Source: Endobugula sp965214375
GTDB taxonomy: Bacteria; Pseudomonadota; Gammaproteobacteria; Pseudomonadales; Cellvibrionaceae
Direction: 5' to 3'
NCBI GenBank assembly: GCA_965214375.1
Contig: OZ243947.1
Coordinates: 248,001-312,000 of the forward strand
DNA length: 64,000 nt
The position numbers and the translations under genes were made by a program. The notes under the pieces were generated by a model. That model was not told the DNA's origin. It was given only the letters and a program-made list of their open reading frames with translations, and searched no databases. Of this stretch, positions 8,913 to 19,060 are shown in pieces. How positions within the stretch are numbered: position 1 is the first letter of the stretch; every line of letters starts with the position of its first letter.

Positions 8913-10066
8913 CAGATAGACAGTGTTTTATGAATTTTGAACTGGATACGACCGATGGCAAGGCGCGTCGTGGTCGTTTACAGTTTCCACGGGGGACGGT
9001 AGAAACACCAGCATTTATGCCTGTCGGCACTTATGGCACGGTTAAGGGTATGTTGCCTCGGGATATTGAAGCCATAGGTGCTCAGATTGTATTGGGTAAT
9101 ACCTTTCACTTAATGTTGCGCCCGGGGACAGAAGTCATACAAGCGCATAAGCCGGAAGGCAAAGCCGTGGGTACCTTGCATGACTTTATGCAATGGTCAA
9201 AACCCATTCTGACGGATTCTGGTGGTTTTCAGGTCTTTAGTCTTGGCAAAATGCGCAAAATTACCGAACAGGGAGTGACCTTTCAGTCGCCTGTTGATGG
9301 CAGCAAGATATTTATCGACCCGGAAAAATCGATTCAGGTTCAACGTGATCTGGGTTCGGATATTGTGATGATTTTTGACGAATGCACGCCATATCCGGCG
9401 ACAGAAGAACAAGCCAAAACATCGATGGAACTATCGCTGCGTTGGGCCAAACGCAGCCAACAAGCCCACGGTGATAGTCCTTCTGCGCTGTTTGGCATTA
9501 TTCAGGGTGGCATGTATGAAAATTTACGCCAAGCGTCATTGGCGGCGTTAGTGGATATGGATTTTGATGGGTATGCCATTGGTGGTCTTTCGGTCGGCGA
9601 GCCCAAAGAGGATATGGTGCGTATACTGAACTCTCTGGCACATGAGATGCCTGAGGATAAACCACGCTATTTGATGGGAGTAGGTAAGCCTGAAGATATT
9701 GTAGAAGCAGTGCGACGTGGGGTTGATATGTTTGATTGTGTGATGCCCACGCGTAATGCACGCAATGGGCATCTGTTTACCTTTGATGGTGTGATCAAGA
9801 TTCGCAATTCCAAGCACCGCTATTCCACAGAACCGGTTGATGCCAGTTGTGATTGTTATACTTGCAAGAATTTTAGTCGCGGCTATCTGCATCATTTGGA
9901 TAAGTGTGGTGAAATATTAGGCGCACAGCTAAATACCATCTGTAATCTGCGGCACTATCAGCGCTTGATGGAAAAATTGCGCCAAGCGATAGCAGAACAT
10001 CGTTTGGAGGAGTGTGTGGCTGAATTTTATGAGGGTATTGGTCAACCTATACCTGAGCAGGCTTGA
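8909..10066 (+). CDS. tgt: tRNA-guanine transglycosylase
   Basis: Exchanges guanine 34 for the queuine precursor preQ1 in GUN-anticodon tRNAs. Motifs: SGGFQVFSL, the catalytic Asp region FDCVMPTRNARNG, and the zinc site CDCYTCKNFSRGYLHHL (three Cys and one His). It has 385 residues if started at the ATG overlapping queA, which has an upstream purine-rich site. The ATG at 8930 (MNFELDTTDG) matches the usual Tgt N terminus but lacks a clear ribosome-binding site; either is possible. In most gammaproteobacteria yajC follows; here secD is next and yajC is absent. A short dyad (TATACCC with GGGTATA, near 10078-10099) lies in the gap before secD. Confidence 0.97.
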   Translation: MTDRQCFMNFELDTTDGKARRGRLQFPRGTVETPAFMPVGTYGTVKGMLPRDIEAIGAQIVLGNTFHLMLRPGTEVIQAHKPEGKAVGTLHDFMQWSKPILTDSGGFQVFSLGKMRKITEQGVTFQSPVDGSKIFIDPEKSIQVQRDLGSDIVMIFDECTPYPATEEQAKTSMELSLRWAKRSQQAHGDSPSALFGIIQGGMYENLRQASLAALVDMDFDGYAIGGLSVGEPKEDMVRILNSLAHEMPEDKPRYLMGVGKPEDIVEAVRRGVDMFDCVMPTRNARNGHLFTFDGVIKIRNSKHRYSTEPVDASCDCYTCKNFSRGYLHHLDKCGEILGAQLNTICNLRHYQRLMEKLRQAIAEHRLEECVAEFYEGIGQPIPEQA

Positions 10067-10156
10067 TTTGCCATGGCTATACCCCCATAAATGGGTATAA
10101 TCCAAAACCCGTTAATTAGAATAATACCGAATTAAAAAGAGACTGTTGTAAGTGCC

Positions 10157-12076
10157 ATGTTAAATCGTTATCCCTTATGGAAAAATGTGATGTTGATTGC
10201 CATTGTATTGCTGGCGGCAATTTACTCATCAGCGAATCTTTATGCACCTGATCCGGCGGTACAAATTTCAGGAGCGTCCAGCTCTCTGGAAATGAATCAG
10301 CCCATTTTAAACAAGGCAACCCAAGCCTTGTCGGCCGCAGGCATTGAATACTTTGGTGAACAGGTCAACGGTAAAAGTGCCCTGATTCGCTTAAAAGATA
10401 AAGATCAACAACTGGATGCCAAACGTGTGATTCAGCTGGCGTTGAGAGATGATTTTGTGGTTGCTATAAATATGGCACCAACCACCCCCTCGTGGTTAGT
10501 AAGCTTGGGGGCTTCACCGATGAAGCTGGGTTTGGACTTGTCTGGTGGTGTGCACTTCTTGCTGGAAGTCGATACGCGCGAGGTCATTTCTGCACGTCTT
10601 GAAAATATACCAACACAATTAAAACGGCAGTTACGTCAGGATCGTATTCGTTATCAATCCATTACTGTTACCAAAGATAATGACATCAGAGCGGTATTTA
10701 GAACCGCAGAATTACGTGACCAGGCTATTGCGCTTATTCGTCGGGAATTAAACCAAGTTGGTACGCAATCGACGGCAGGGCAACTATTGGGCGGCACGGG
10801 CGGCAGTCGTTTTCTGGTGGAGCGGGTCGATGAAGAAGGTGTGTTTTCTGTGCGCGCACAAATGACAGAAGACGCTATTCGTGAAATTGAAAATTATGCC
10901 GTTGAGCAAAACCTTACAACGTTACGTAACCGGGTTAATGAATTGGGTGTGTCTGAACCCATCGTACAGCGGCAGGGACGTACACGTATTGTGGTCGAAT
11001 TGCCGGGCGTACAAGATACGGCTGAAGCAAAACGTATTATTGGTAAAACGGCGAATTTAGAATTTCGTTTGGAAGCAGCTCCGGGTGCGACCTCTGCTTC
11101 AAAAGAAAAGTTTGATTACCGTGATGAAGACGAGCAGTTGATAACGGGCGGTGCCTACCTTGAGCGCAAAATCGTAATTAATGGTACCAATGTATCTTCT
11201 GCACAGCCCGGGTTTGATCACCAAAGCGGCCAACCTCAGGTAAGTATTTCTCTCGATAGTGAAGGTGGTGCAAAAATGCACCGTAATACACGGGGTAAAA
11301 ATGTCGGTCGTCGTTTAGGGGTGTTGTTTATCGAGTATAAAACACGTACACAAGACAGTAATGGCAATTTGCTAGAAAAACCAGTACAGGTTGTTGAGAA
11401 GAAAATTATTAGTCTGGCTGTTATTCGTGAGGCACTGAATGCGCAGTTCCAGATTACCGGACTTAATTCCCCTTCAGAAGCGTCTGAGTTGGCACTGTTG
11501 TTACGTGCGGGGGCACTGGCCTCACCGATGACGTTTGTGCAAGAAAGTACGATAGGGCCTTCACTGGGTGAAGAAAATATTAATTTGGGGGTCACATCAG
11601 TACAGCTGGGTTTGACGCTAGTGTTGATCTTTATGGTGCTGTATTACAAGGTCTTTGGTGTTGCCGCTAACGTTGCACTGGCCCTTAATTTGGTATTGAT
11701 TACCGCAGTTATGTCATTGTTTGGTGCCACGCTGACCTTGCCTGGTATTGCGGGTATCGTTTTGACAGTGGGTATGGCCGTTGATGCGAATGTACTGATT
11801 TTTTCTCGGATTAAGGAAGAGCTGAAAAATAAAGCCAGCATTCAAACAGCCATTAGTGCTGGATTTGATCGCGCCTTTACGACCATTCTTGATGCCAATA
11901 TTACCACGTTAATTGTTGCCATGATTCTTTATGGTATTGGTACTGGTCCGGTTAAAGGTTTTGCGGTGACATTGGCAATTGGTATTTTAACCTCGATGTT
12001 TACCGCAATTGTGGGAACCCGAGCGATGATCAATTGGATTTACGGTGGTCGTCCAGTGAAGAAGTTGTGGATTTAA
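10157..12076 (+). CDS. secD: Protein translocase subunit SecD
   Basis: RND-type SecD of 639 residues. The N-terminal membrane anchor (MLIAIVLLAAIYSSANLYA) is followed by the motif KLGLDLSGGVHFLLEVD, a large periplasmic P1 domain, and a C-terminal bundle of five helices (LVLIFMVLYYKVFG, GIAGIVLTVGMAVDANVLIFSRI, TTLIVAMILYGIGTGPVKGFA). With SecF it uses the proton motive force to complete protein export through SecYEG at the inner membrane. SecF follows after a three-base gap. yajC, the usual first gene of this operon, is missing upstream. Confidence 0.97.
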   Translation: MLNRYPLWKNVMLIAIVLLAAIYSSANLYAPDPAVQISGASSSLEMNQPILNKATQALSAAGIEYFGEQVNGKSALIRLKDKDQQLDAKRVIQLALRDDFVVAINMAPTTPSWLVSLGASPMKLGLDLSGGVHFLLEVDTREVISARLENIPTQLKRQLRQDRIRYQSITVTKDNDIRAVFRTAELRDQAIALIRRELNQVGTQSTAGQLLGGTGGSRFLVERVDEEGVFSVRAQMTEDAIREIENYAVEQNLTTLRNRVNELGVSEPIVQRQGRTRIVVELPGVQDTAEAKRIIGKTANLEFRLEAAPGATSASKEKFDYRDEDEQLITGGAYLERKIVINGTNVSSAQPGFDHQSGQPQVSISLDSEGGAKMHRNTRGKNVGRRLGVLFIEYKTRTQDSNGNLLEKPVQVVEKKIISLAVIREALNAQFQITGLNSPSEASELALLLRAGALASPMTFVQESTIGPSLGEENINLGVTSVQLGLTLVLIFMVLYYKVFGVAANVALALNLVLITAVMSLFGATLTLPGIAGIVLTVGMAVDANVLIFSRIKEELKNKASIQTAISAGFDRAFTTILDANITTLIVAMILYGIGTGPVKGFAVTLAIGILTSMFTAIVGTRAMINWIYGGRPVKKLWI

Positions 12077-12079
12077 AAA

Positions 12080-13048
12080 ATGTCTAAAACAAAGAAAAAA
12101 ATCTCTCAGAAAGAGTCGCAAGATAGTAGTGTTGTTGTCAACAGTATTGATTTTATGAAGCAACGCTTTGTGGCAATTGCCGTGTCAGCGGTATTGTTAG
12201 TGGCGGCTATTTTTTCACTCAGTACTCAGGGTTTGCAGTTTGGTCTTGATTTTACGGGTGGTCTGCAAATTGCAGCGGGTTTTAGTGAAAAGGCTGATCT
12301 TGAAAAAATTCGCTCACAATTAAGTGAGAGTGGTTTTGTGGATGCAACCATTGTTTATTTTGGTGCAGATACAGAAATTATGATTCGTATGCAGCAAGAA
12401 TTAGTACAAGGTGTTGAGCAAAAAATTCAGTCTGCGCTCGAAACAACCACCTCGGGTGAGGTAACCATTAAACGGGTTGAATTCGTCGGTCCGCAGGTAG
12501 GTTATGAGTTGCGTGACCAAGGTGGTATTGGTATGTTGTTCGCACTGGCTGTTGTGATGGTGTATGTTGCCTTGCGTTTCCAGTTTAAATTTTCTGTTGC
12601 CGCAGTGGCTGCCTTAGCACACGATGTATTGATTGTGTTAGGTTTCTTTTCCATTTTTAAATTAGATTTTGATCTCACGGTGCTGGCCGCTGTTCTGGCC
12701 GTGATTGGTTACTCGCTGAATGATACGATTGTTGTGTCAGACCGTATTCGTGAAAATTTCCGTAAAATTCGTAAAGCGACCGCAGTTGAAGTGGTGAATA
12801 CTTCGTTAACGCAAACACTGGGCCGTACTTTGGTGACCTCCTTAACCACCATGTTGGTACTATTAGCGTTATTCTTTGTGGGAGGTGAACTGATTCATGC
12901 CTTCTCAATTGCGTTGATGATTGGTATTTTGGTGGGAACCTACTCATCAATTTATGTCGCCGCCAATATTTTGCTCTTTATGAATATCACCAAAGAAGAT
13001 CTTATTGTTCCCCCCCAAGAGGGTGAAGATCTCGATGAGCTTCCCTGA
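12080..13048 (+). CDS. secF: Protein translocase subunit SecF
   Basis: 322 residues, the normal SecF size. Motif GLDFTGGLQIAAGF follows the first helix, then come a short periplasmic domain and the five-helix C-terminal domain with VIGYSLNDTIVVSDRIREN and TLVTSLTTMLVLLALFFVGGE. It partners SecD in the SecDF translocation motor. It starts three bases after secD stops, so the two are certainly co-transcribed. The hydrophilic Lys-rich N terminus (MSKTKKKISQKESQD) is somewhat longer than in E. coli. Confidence 0.97.
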   Translation: MSKTKKKISQKESQDSSVVVNSIDFMKQRFVAIAVSAVLLVAAIFSLSTQGLQFGLDFTGGLQIAAGFSEKADLEKIRSQLSESGFVDATIVYFGADTEIMIRMQQELVQGVEQKIQSALETTTSGEVTIKRVEFVGPQVGYELRDQGGIGMLFALAVVMVYVALRFQFKFSVAAVAALAHDVLIVLGFFSIFKLDFDLTVLAAVLAVIGYSLNDTIVVSDRIRENFRKIRKATAVEVVNTSLTQTLGRTLVTSLTTMLVLLALFFVGGELIHAFSIALMIGILVGTYSSIYVAANILLFMNITKEDLIVPPQEGEDLDELP

Positions 13049-13130
13049 TTAGCACAGTTTGATTTGTCACTAGACTAAAAATTCGGCATCATACCTGTAT
13101 GAATAAAAACAACAGCAGGTATGCTCGGCT

Positions 13131-15145
13131 ATGAGTCTTTGGTTGCCGAAAGATGACGTCTTAATTAATAACCCTGAAGTTCTGAAGCAATCGCTGGCGC
13201 GTTATCGCCGAGTGTTGGGAGGTAATGGTTATGCTTTCTGGGAGTGGGGTCTACACGATGTTTCCTATCGGTGTGGTGGTCGTTTCTGGGCCACGTTAGG
13301 TTATGAAACCGTTGATGAGGCTGTAACCTGTGTTGAAAATGTTCAGGAATATGTCCACTCTGATGATTTTAAACTTCTCTATGATGTAGTGCTTAGTCAT
13401 CTCCGTTTTGATACCCCCATTGATGTTGTCTATCGTATTAAAGCAAAAGACGGCAGCTATTGGTGGACGCAGGCTTGTGCCAGTTCTACACGTGACGAAA
13501 ACGGTCGGGTCACTTATCTTTCCGGTGTTAATTTTGATTTATCTCATCTCAAAGATACTGAAAAAGCATTACGTTTATCGGAGGCTCGCCATGAGCGCAT
13601 TCTCGCGGCATCCAATGATGTTATCTGGGAATGTCCACAGGATGTGGCCACAGAGTATGGACGTTTTCATAAGTCGCATAGTTGTTGGCGTCATTTAGGT
13701 TATACCGAGGAGGAAGTCGATTCCTTGCCTAAAAATGAACGACTGGCTATTTGGCGTTCTCATATACACCCCGATGATTTGGTAAAAATGCAACGGGCAT
13801 TGAAATGTCATTTTGTCTTGAAAAAACCTTTGATATGGAATATCGCATGTTTGGTCATGAAGGAAAATTGTTTTGGATGCGCTCGCGGGGACAGGCTATT
13901 TTTAATGGCCAAGGTCGCGCCATTTTGATGTCCGGCATTAATATTGATGTGACCGAGTTAAAAGAAGCGCAGGAGCGTGCACGTAAAGCGAAGGATGATG
14001 CAGAAAAAGCGAATAATGCTAAATCACCTTTTCTTTCTAGTATGAGCCACGAATTAAGAACACCGTTAAATGCCATTATGGGATTCTCACAGTTATCATG
14101 TAATGATGATACTTTGGAAGTTCATCATCGAGAGCAGGCGCGACAAATTTTTAATGCGGGTGAACATTTATTGCAATTAGTCAATGATGTCCTTGATTTG
14201 GCACAAATTGAAGCCGGCAAGGTACCACTATCTATTGAGCCTGTCTCACCAGTGGTGTTAATTAAGGAATGTTTTGCGTTGGTTACTTCGATTGCAGCAC
14301 AACGTAATATTAATTTGCATTTTGAAGAAAAGACCTTTGCTAATAGCTATGTGTTGGCGGATACCAAACGTTTTAAGCAATGTTTGTTAAATTTGGTAAA
14401 CAATGCGATTAAATATAATAAAGATAATGGTCAAGTGAGGGTTAGACTGATGGAGGTGTCTGCGGGTTTCCAAATTTCGATCGAAGATACTGGCATGGGT
14501 ATCCCGAAAGAAAAACAGACGCAACTATTTCAACCTTTCAATCGTTTAGGGTTTGAAAATTCATCGGTATAAGGAACGGGTATCGGATTAGTGATTACTA
14601 AAGAGTTGCTTGAAAAAATGCGAGGCTCATTGGTTTATTGTGATAAAACAGCACCGGGAGCATGTTTTAAAATGGTCTTGCCTTTAGCAGATATGACGGT
14701 ATTTAGAAAAGGCGCGGCGTATCAACCGGCATTTGCTGTTGATAAACAAACCCTACAGGTTGTGCCAAGTAATATTATATACATAGAAGACAAGCTTTCC
14801 AGTCTGGAAGTGATGAAGGCGCTGTTGAAACCGTATCCTGAATTAACACTTAATTGTTACCAAGATCCCTTTCATGGTTTGTATCATATTCGTTCCAGTC
14901 TTCCGAATCTTATTATTGTAGATATCAACTTGCCGGGGCTGAATGGCTTTGATCTCTTACAAATTTTAAGGGCGGATGCGTCAACTCAACATATTCCTGT
15001 GGTTGCTTTATCGGCAGGTGCTATGCCGCATGATATTGAAAGAGGGCTTGAGCAGGGGTTTGACGAAGACATTACCAGACCAGTCAATATGCAACAATTG
15101 ATAGGCCTGTTAAATCAGTTGTTATCACACAAGTCTGTCGCTTAA
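13131..15145 (+). pseudogene. PAS-PAS-histidine kinase-receiver hybrid, frameshifted and with an in-frame stop
   Basis: Two PAS_3-like domains (FWEWGLHDVSYRCGGRFWATLGY; IWECPQDVATEYGRFHKSH), a HisKA domain (FLSSMSHELRTPLNAIMGF), an HATPase domain (LLNLVNNAIKYNK, SIEDTGMGIP) and a C-terminal receiver (LIIVDINLPGLNGFDLL) are all readable, but not in one frame. A single-base shift near 13805-13820 moves the second PAS domain to another frame. TAA at 14570-14572 then interrupts the G2 box immediately before GTGIGLVITKE, where kinases of this type usually have Glu. No membrane segment is visible, so it was a cytoplasmic sensor. It ends four bases into the convergent suhB gene. A dyad (CATACCTG, 13090-13097, with CAGGTATG, 13116-13123) lies just upstream. 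Confidence 0.88.
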
Positions 15146-15945
15146 ATATGTTGCATATGCTGAGCAACTATTTGTAATAGTGGTTTAAATACTTTGGGCG
15201 AGCCACACACAACATTGCCGCTTTCTAGCATGCTATTGCCGCCTTTAAAGTCACTCACCAGTCCGCCAGCTTCTGTAATCAATAAAATCCCAGCGGCAAT
15301 GTCCCAAGGTTTTAAATTCATTTCCCAGAAACCGTCATAGCGACCGGCAGCGACATAAGCTAAATCTAGTGAGGCGGCTCCCATGCGACGAATGCCTGAA
15401 GTTTGCCCCACAATGTCTTTCATCGCAGCCAGATAACTGTCGATATTTTCAAGCCCATAACCGTTGAAGGGTATGCCTGTCGCAATTAAAGCGCCATCAA
15501 GACTGCGACGATCAGTGACGCGAATTCGGCGTCCCTTCATTGCAGCACCTTTGCCGCGACTCGCCGTAAATTCTTCTTGTTTGACCGGGTCAACAATCAC
15601 AGCGTGTTGCAATTGTCCTTTATGCGCAAAGGCGATGGAAATGGCAAAGTGCGGTAGACCATGAATGAAGTTAGTTGTGCCGTCAATCGGGTCAATGATC
15701 CATTCGTTTTCAGGTTCTTCACCATTAATATTGCCGCCTTCCTCACCACGAATACAATGTTTCGGATACGCCTTGCGTAGGTGATAGATGATTTCTTTTT
15801 CGACTAATACATCCAGTTCGGTGACATAATCATTGACGCCTTTACTTTCAATGGTGGTAATGCCTTTATGCATGGTTGCTTTTTCCAAAGCTTCTGCGGC
15901 TTTGCGTGCAGCATTCAGAGCAATGTTAATCATTGGTTCCATAAT
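15142..15945 (-). CDS. suhB: Inositol-1-monophosphatase / NusA-associated SuhB
   Basis: 267-residue lithium-sensitive phosphatase fold. Metal-binding motifs are present: GEEGG, WIIDPIDGTTNFIHG, and the C-terminal WDIAAGILLITEAGG. SuhB dephosphorylates inositol monophosphates in vitro and in gammaproteobacteria mainly acts in the ribosomal RNA antitermination complex. The frame is open twelve codons further upstream, but MEPMINIALNAARKA at 15945 matches the family N terminus. It is divergent from trmJ, the usual neighbour. No defects seen. Confidence 0.95.
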   Translation of the reverse strand: MMEPMINIALNAARKAAEALEKATMHKGITTIESKGVNDYVTELDVLVEKEIIYHLRKAYPKHCIRGEEGGNINGEEPENEWIIDPIDGTTNFIHGLPHFAISIAFAHKGQLQHAVIVDPVKQEEFTASRGKGAAMKGRRIRVTDRRSLDGALIATGIPFNGYGLENIDSYLAAMKDIVGQTSGIRRMGAASLDLAYVAAGRYDGFWEMNLKPWDIAAGILLITEAGGLVSDFKGGNSMLESGNVVCGSPKVFKPLLQIVAQHMQHI

Positions 15946-16075
15946 AGTATTACCTGTAGAGAAGAAAGAGGCCAATGCCAAGAGGGCGCGAATTATAGCG
16001 GAAATTGTTTACCATTGGCATAGTTTATAGCCTTGCTGTTAAAATGCGCGCCTTCTTTACCAGAATAGGGTACCC

Positions 16076-16900
16076 ATGAGTTCAATCAATCCAGATCAAT
16101 CCGTATTATCATCTGAATCATTACAGGTGTTGCGCTCTGTGCGTATTGTACTGGTTGAGACAACACATCCCGGTAATATTGGTGGCGTGGCACGGGCCAT
16201 GAAGAATATGGGAATGACGCAGTTATATTTGGTGGCTCCCAAAGAGTATCCTTCAGAACGAGCAGAATGGCGAGCCTCAAATGCGCTGGATGTATTACAG
16301 TCTGCCATCGTTGTTGAGACGCTTGATGAAGCGATTGGCGATTGTGGTTTGATCGTGGGTACCAGTGCGCGTGAACGACGTATCCCTTGGCCATTGTTAA
16401 CGCCACGAGAGTGTGCGGACCGCAGTTACCATGAATCTGCAACACACGATGTCGCTATTGTGTTTGGGCGCGAAGACCGGGGACTCACAAATGAAGAGCT
16501 GCATAAATGTCACTATCATGTCCATATTCCAGCAAATCCGGAATACAGCTCATTAAATTTGGCGACGGCTGTACAGGTGATTGCCTACGAATTAAGAATG
16601 ACCTGCCTTGATATTCAGGCTGGAAACCCCATTCATTTTGATGATTGGGATATGCCTCCGGCAAAAAGTGAAGCACTGGAACATTACTACGAGCATCTTC
16701 AGAATACTCTCGAGCGTATACAGTTTCTCGAACCCGATAATCCTCGACAAACAATGACAAGGTTGCGACGTTTATATAGTCGCATTCGTATGGATGAGAT
16801 GGAGCTGAATATTCTTCGGGGTGTACTAACCGCTATGCAAAACTATATTTATCATACCGACAAGGCCTTGTCGGATAATGACAAAGAATCGGATATATGA
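16076..16900 (+). CDS. trmJ: tRNA (cytidine/uridine-2'-O-)-methyltransferase TrmJ
   Basis: SPOUT-class methyltransferase that 2'-O-methylates position 32 of several tRNAs. The knot motifs are clear: RIVLVETTHPGNIGGVARAMK at the N terminus, VFGREDRGLTNEEL, and PEYSSLNLATAVQVIAYEL. The C-terminal helical region (MTRLRRLYSRIRMDEMELNIL) is typical of gammaproteobacterial TrmJ, and the length of 274 residues is slightly above average. In relatives iscR or cysE follows; here iscS begins directly after. Confidence 0.95.
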   Translation: MSSINPDQSVLSSESLQVLRSVRIVLVETTHPGNIGGVARAMKNMGMTQLYLVAPKEYPSERAEWRASNALDVLQSAIVVETLDEAIGDCGLIVGTSARERRIPWPLLTPRECADRSYHESATHDVAIVFGREDRGLTNEELHKCHYHVHIPANPEYSSLNLATAVQVIAYELRMTCLDIQAGNPIHFDDWDMPPAKSEALEHYYEHLQNTLERIQFLEPDNPRQTMTRLRRLYSRIRMDEMELNILRGVLTAMQNYIYHTDKALSDNDKESDI

Positions 16901-16904
16901 CGGT

Positions 16905-18101
16905 ATGAAACTGCCTCTCTACTTTGATTATGCATCGACGACACCGGTTGATCCTCGTGTTGCCGACGTGATGGTACAGTGTCTGACGGCCGAGGGTAAT
17001 TTTGGTAATCCGGCAGCACGTTCACATTTTTTTGGTTGGAAAGCGGAAGAGGCTGTTGAAACAGCACGCCAGCATGTAGCCGATTTAATCAATGCTGACT
17101 CGCGTGAAATTGTTTGGACTAGTGGTGCCACGGAGTCTAATAATCTTGCGTTGAAGGGGTTTGCTCATGCCAATCGTGATCGTGGTCAACATATCATCAC
17201 CTCAAAAATTGAACATAAGGCGGTGTTGGATACGGTAGAGCAATTGCAACTGGAGAGTTTCGATATCACCTATCTTGACCCTGATGGTGACGGGTTGATT
17301 AAGCCTCAACAGGTGGCCGATGCCATTGCAGAGAATACGGTGATGGTGTCATTGATGCACGTGAATAATGAAATTGGTGTGATTAATGATATTGCGGCTA
17401 TTGGTGATATTTGTCGGCAACACAGCGTTTGTTTTCATGTTGATGCGGCACAAAGTAGCAATAAATTGCCCATTGATGTGGATGCGATGAAGGTCGATAT
17501 GATGTCTTTTTCTGCTCATAAATCCTATGGCCCCAAAGGGGTGGGTGCCTTGTATGTCAGGCGCAGGCCCCGTGTTCGTCTACAGGCACAAATACATGGT
17601 GGCGGGCACGAGCGAGGTATGCGTTCAGGTACACTTGCAACCCATCAGATTGTCGGTATGGGTGAGGCATTTCGTTTGGCAAAGCTTGAATTACAGCACG
17701 ATTATGATCGTGCGGTGTTATTGCGTCATCGTTTTCTTGATGGCCTAAAAGATATGGAAGCCGTTTATATCAACGGGTCTATGGAGCAGCGAGTGCCCCA
17801 CAATATTAATGTGGGTTTTGATTTCGTCAACGGTGAGTCTTTGATGACATCATTGCAGGATATCGCCGTGTCTTCCGGATCTGCTTGTACTTCAGCGAGC
17901 TTGGAACCTTCTTATGTATTGCGTGCATTAGGCGTTAGTGATGCGTTAGCACATAGTTCACTGCGCTTTGGGTTTGGTCGTTCAACGACCATAGCGGATG
18001 TTGATTATGCGCTTACCAACATCCGTGAGACGGTCAATAAATTACGTGAATTGTCGCCATTGTGGGCCAGTTATAAGGCCTCTACCCCGAAAACACATTA
18101 G
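16905..18101 (+). CDS. iscS: Cysteine desulfurase IscS
   Basis: PLP enzyme that releases sulfur from cysteine for Fe-S clusters, thiolated tRNA and cofactors. Key sites: MKLPLYFDYASTTPVDPRV at the N terminus, PLP-binding Lys in SFSAHKSYGPKGVGALY, and the persulfide-forming Cys loop SSGSACTSASLEPSYVLRALG. The start at 16905 gives the canonical N terminus; an in-frame ATG at 16878 would overlap trmJ. The length of 398 residues is about normal. The C terminus ends KASTPKTH rather than the IscU-binding SPLWEMY-type tail, with only LSPLWASYK retained. No iscR precedes it and no iscU, iscA, hscB, hscA or fdx follows, which is unusual. Confidence 0.94.
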   Translation: MKLPLYFDYASTTPVDPRVADVMVQCLTAEGNFGNPAARSHFFGWKAEEAVETARQHVADLINADSREIVWTSGATESNNLALKGFAHANRDRGQHIITSKIEHKAVLDTVEQLQLESFDITYLDPDGDGLIKPQQVADAIAENTVMVSLMHVNNEIGVINDIAAIGDICRQHSVCFHVDAAQSSNKLPIDVDAMKVDMMSFSAHKSYGPKGVGALYVRRRPRVRLQAQIHGGGHERGMRSGTLATHQIVGMGEAFRLAKLELQHDYDRAVLLRHRFLDGLKDMEAVYINGSMEQRVPHNINVGFDFVNGESLMTSLQDIAVSSGSACTSASLEPSYVLRALGVSDALAHSSLRFGFGRSTTIADVDYALTNIRETVNKLRELSPLWASYKASTPKTH

Positions 18102-18954
18102 AATTAATTCCTTTTACTCCGGGTTTTAGCGACAAAATACAACCTGACATGGTTTGTTTTTTTGATAAAAACTCATCGTAGCCCGTGCCGTTGGTTGCAA
18201 TAAATAAGGTGTCCAGATTTTCTCCTCCGAATGTACAGTGCATCACATTGGGTGCAGCAATACTGATTTTTTCTAGTAGTTTACCCGTTGTGTCATAGCA
18301 GCTAATACAGCCGCCTCCACGGTGACACACCCAAAGATTATCTTCGTCATCAATACACAGGCCATGAGGCTGCCCCTCTGACTTTGGAATCCTGCAAAAG
18401 ACCTCCGTCGCCACAGGTTGATGTTGTTCGTCGAGTTGAGTGGCAAAGATATAGCGTTGACTACGGGTACTTTGATAGACGATGGAGCCGTCTTTTGAAA
18501 AGACTGGCTCTGTTGCCAAATCAATGCCTTCATGGCTAAAGCGGTTCAGTTTCAAGTTGGGTGATAACTGGTAGATGTGACTGCTTTGTGTGTCATCATT
18601 AGACGTGCTTGTGGTTGACCAGTAGTTACCGTGTCGATCAACACATTCACCCATTGATTGATAGTTACTCAAAAAGGGTTCCGGTTTTGAAATATAAGTC
18701 ACTGTGCGCTTTGCCAAGTCAAAAAAGCCTATGCCATCTTTCAAGGTGGCTATAAATCCGTTTTTCAGGCTGGGTGAGAGGCTGAGAATGGGTTGATCAA
18801 GAGGGGAGGAGTTAATTTGGTTAGATGCTTCATTGTATTGATAGAGCTTCTGACTATTATGTTCTATCCAGAATAGTGATGTTTGTGTGTCGATCCAGAC
18901 GGGCTGACCATTGCAGCTATTTTCTATGTAAACCACGGTTTTTATATTGTTCAT
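18082..18954 (-). CDS. SMP-30/gluconolactonase family protein
   Basis: 290-residue six-bladed propeller of the SMP-30/gluconolactonase/LRE type, which typically hydrolyses sugar lactones. Recognisable blades include MGECVDRHGNYWSTTS, VFSKDGSIVYQSTRSQ, GQPHGLCIDDEDNLWVCHRGGG and MHCTFGGENLDTLFIAT. No signal peptide, so it is cytoplasmic. It converges on iscS, overlapping by 20 bases. A palindromic LacI-type operator lies about 58-71 bases upstream and the LacI-type regulator gene follows the operator, so regulation by that repressor is likely. The exact lactone is not readable. Confidence 0.8.
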   Translation of the reverse strand: MNNIKTVVYIENSCNGQPVWIDTQTSLFWIEHNSQKLYQYNEASNQINSSPLDQPILSLSPSLKNGFIATLKDGIGFFDLAKRTVTYISKPEPFLSNYQSMGECVDRHGNYWSTTSTSNDDTQSSHIYQLSPNLKLNRFSHEGIDLATEPVFSKDGSIVYQSTRSQRYIFATQLDEQHQPVATEVFCRIPKSEGQPHGLCIDDEDNLWVCHRGGGCISCYDTTGKLLEKISIAAPNVMHCTFGGENLDTLFIATNGTGYDEFLSKKQTMSGCILSLKPGVKGINSNVFSG

Positions 18955-19011
18955 ACTACTTAATAAGACAAATGTTATTATGGAATGTTGATTTTCGCGA
19001 CATGCATTATA

Positions 19012-19025
19012 TGGAAACGTTTACA
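19012..19025. promoter_or_regulatory. LacI-family operator upstream of SMP-30 gene
   Basis: TGGAAACGTTTACA is a near-perfect palindrome with the central CG step flanked by AAA/TTT, the usual form of LacI/GalR operators. It sits between the SMP-30 gene start (18954) and the end of the lacI-type gene (19061). The binding protein is presumed to be the adjacent regulator. Confidence 0.6.
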
Positions 19026-19060
19026 TTCTTGTAAATAGCTTTGTCTGTCAAGCTTTTTGG

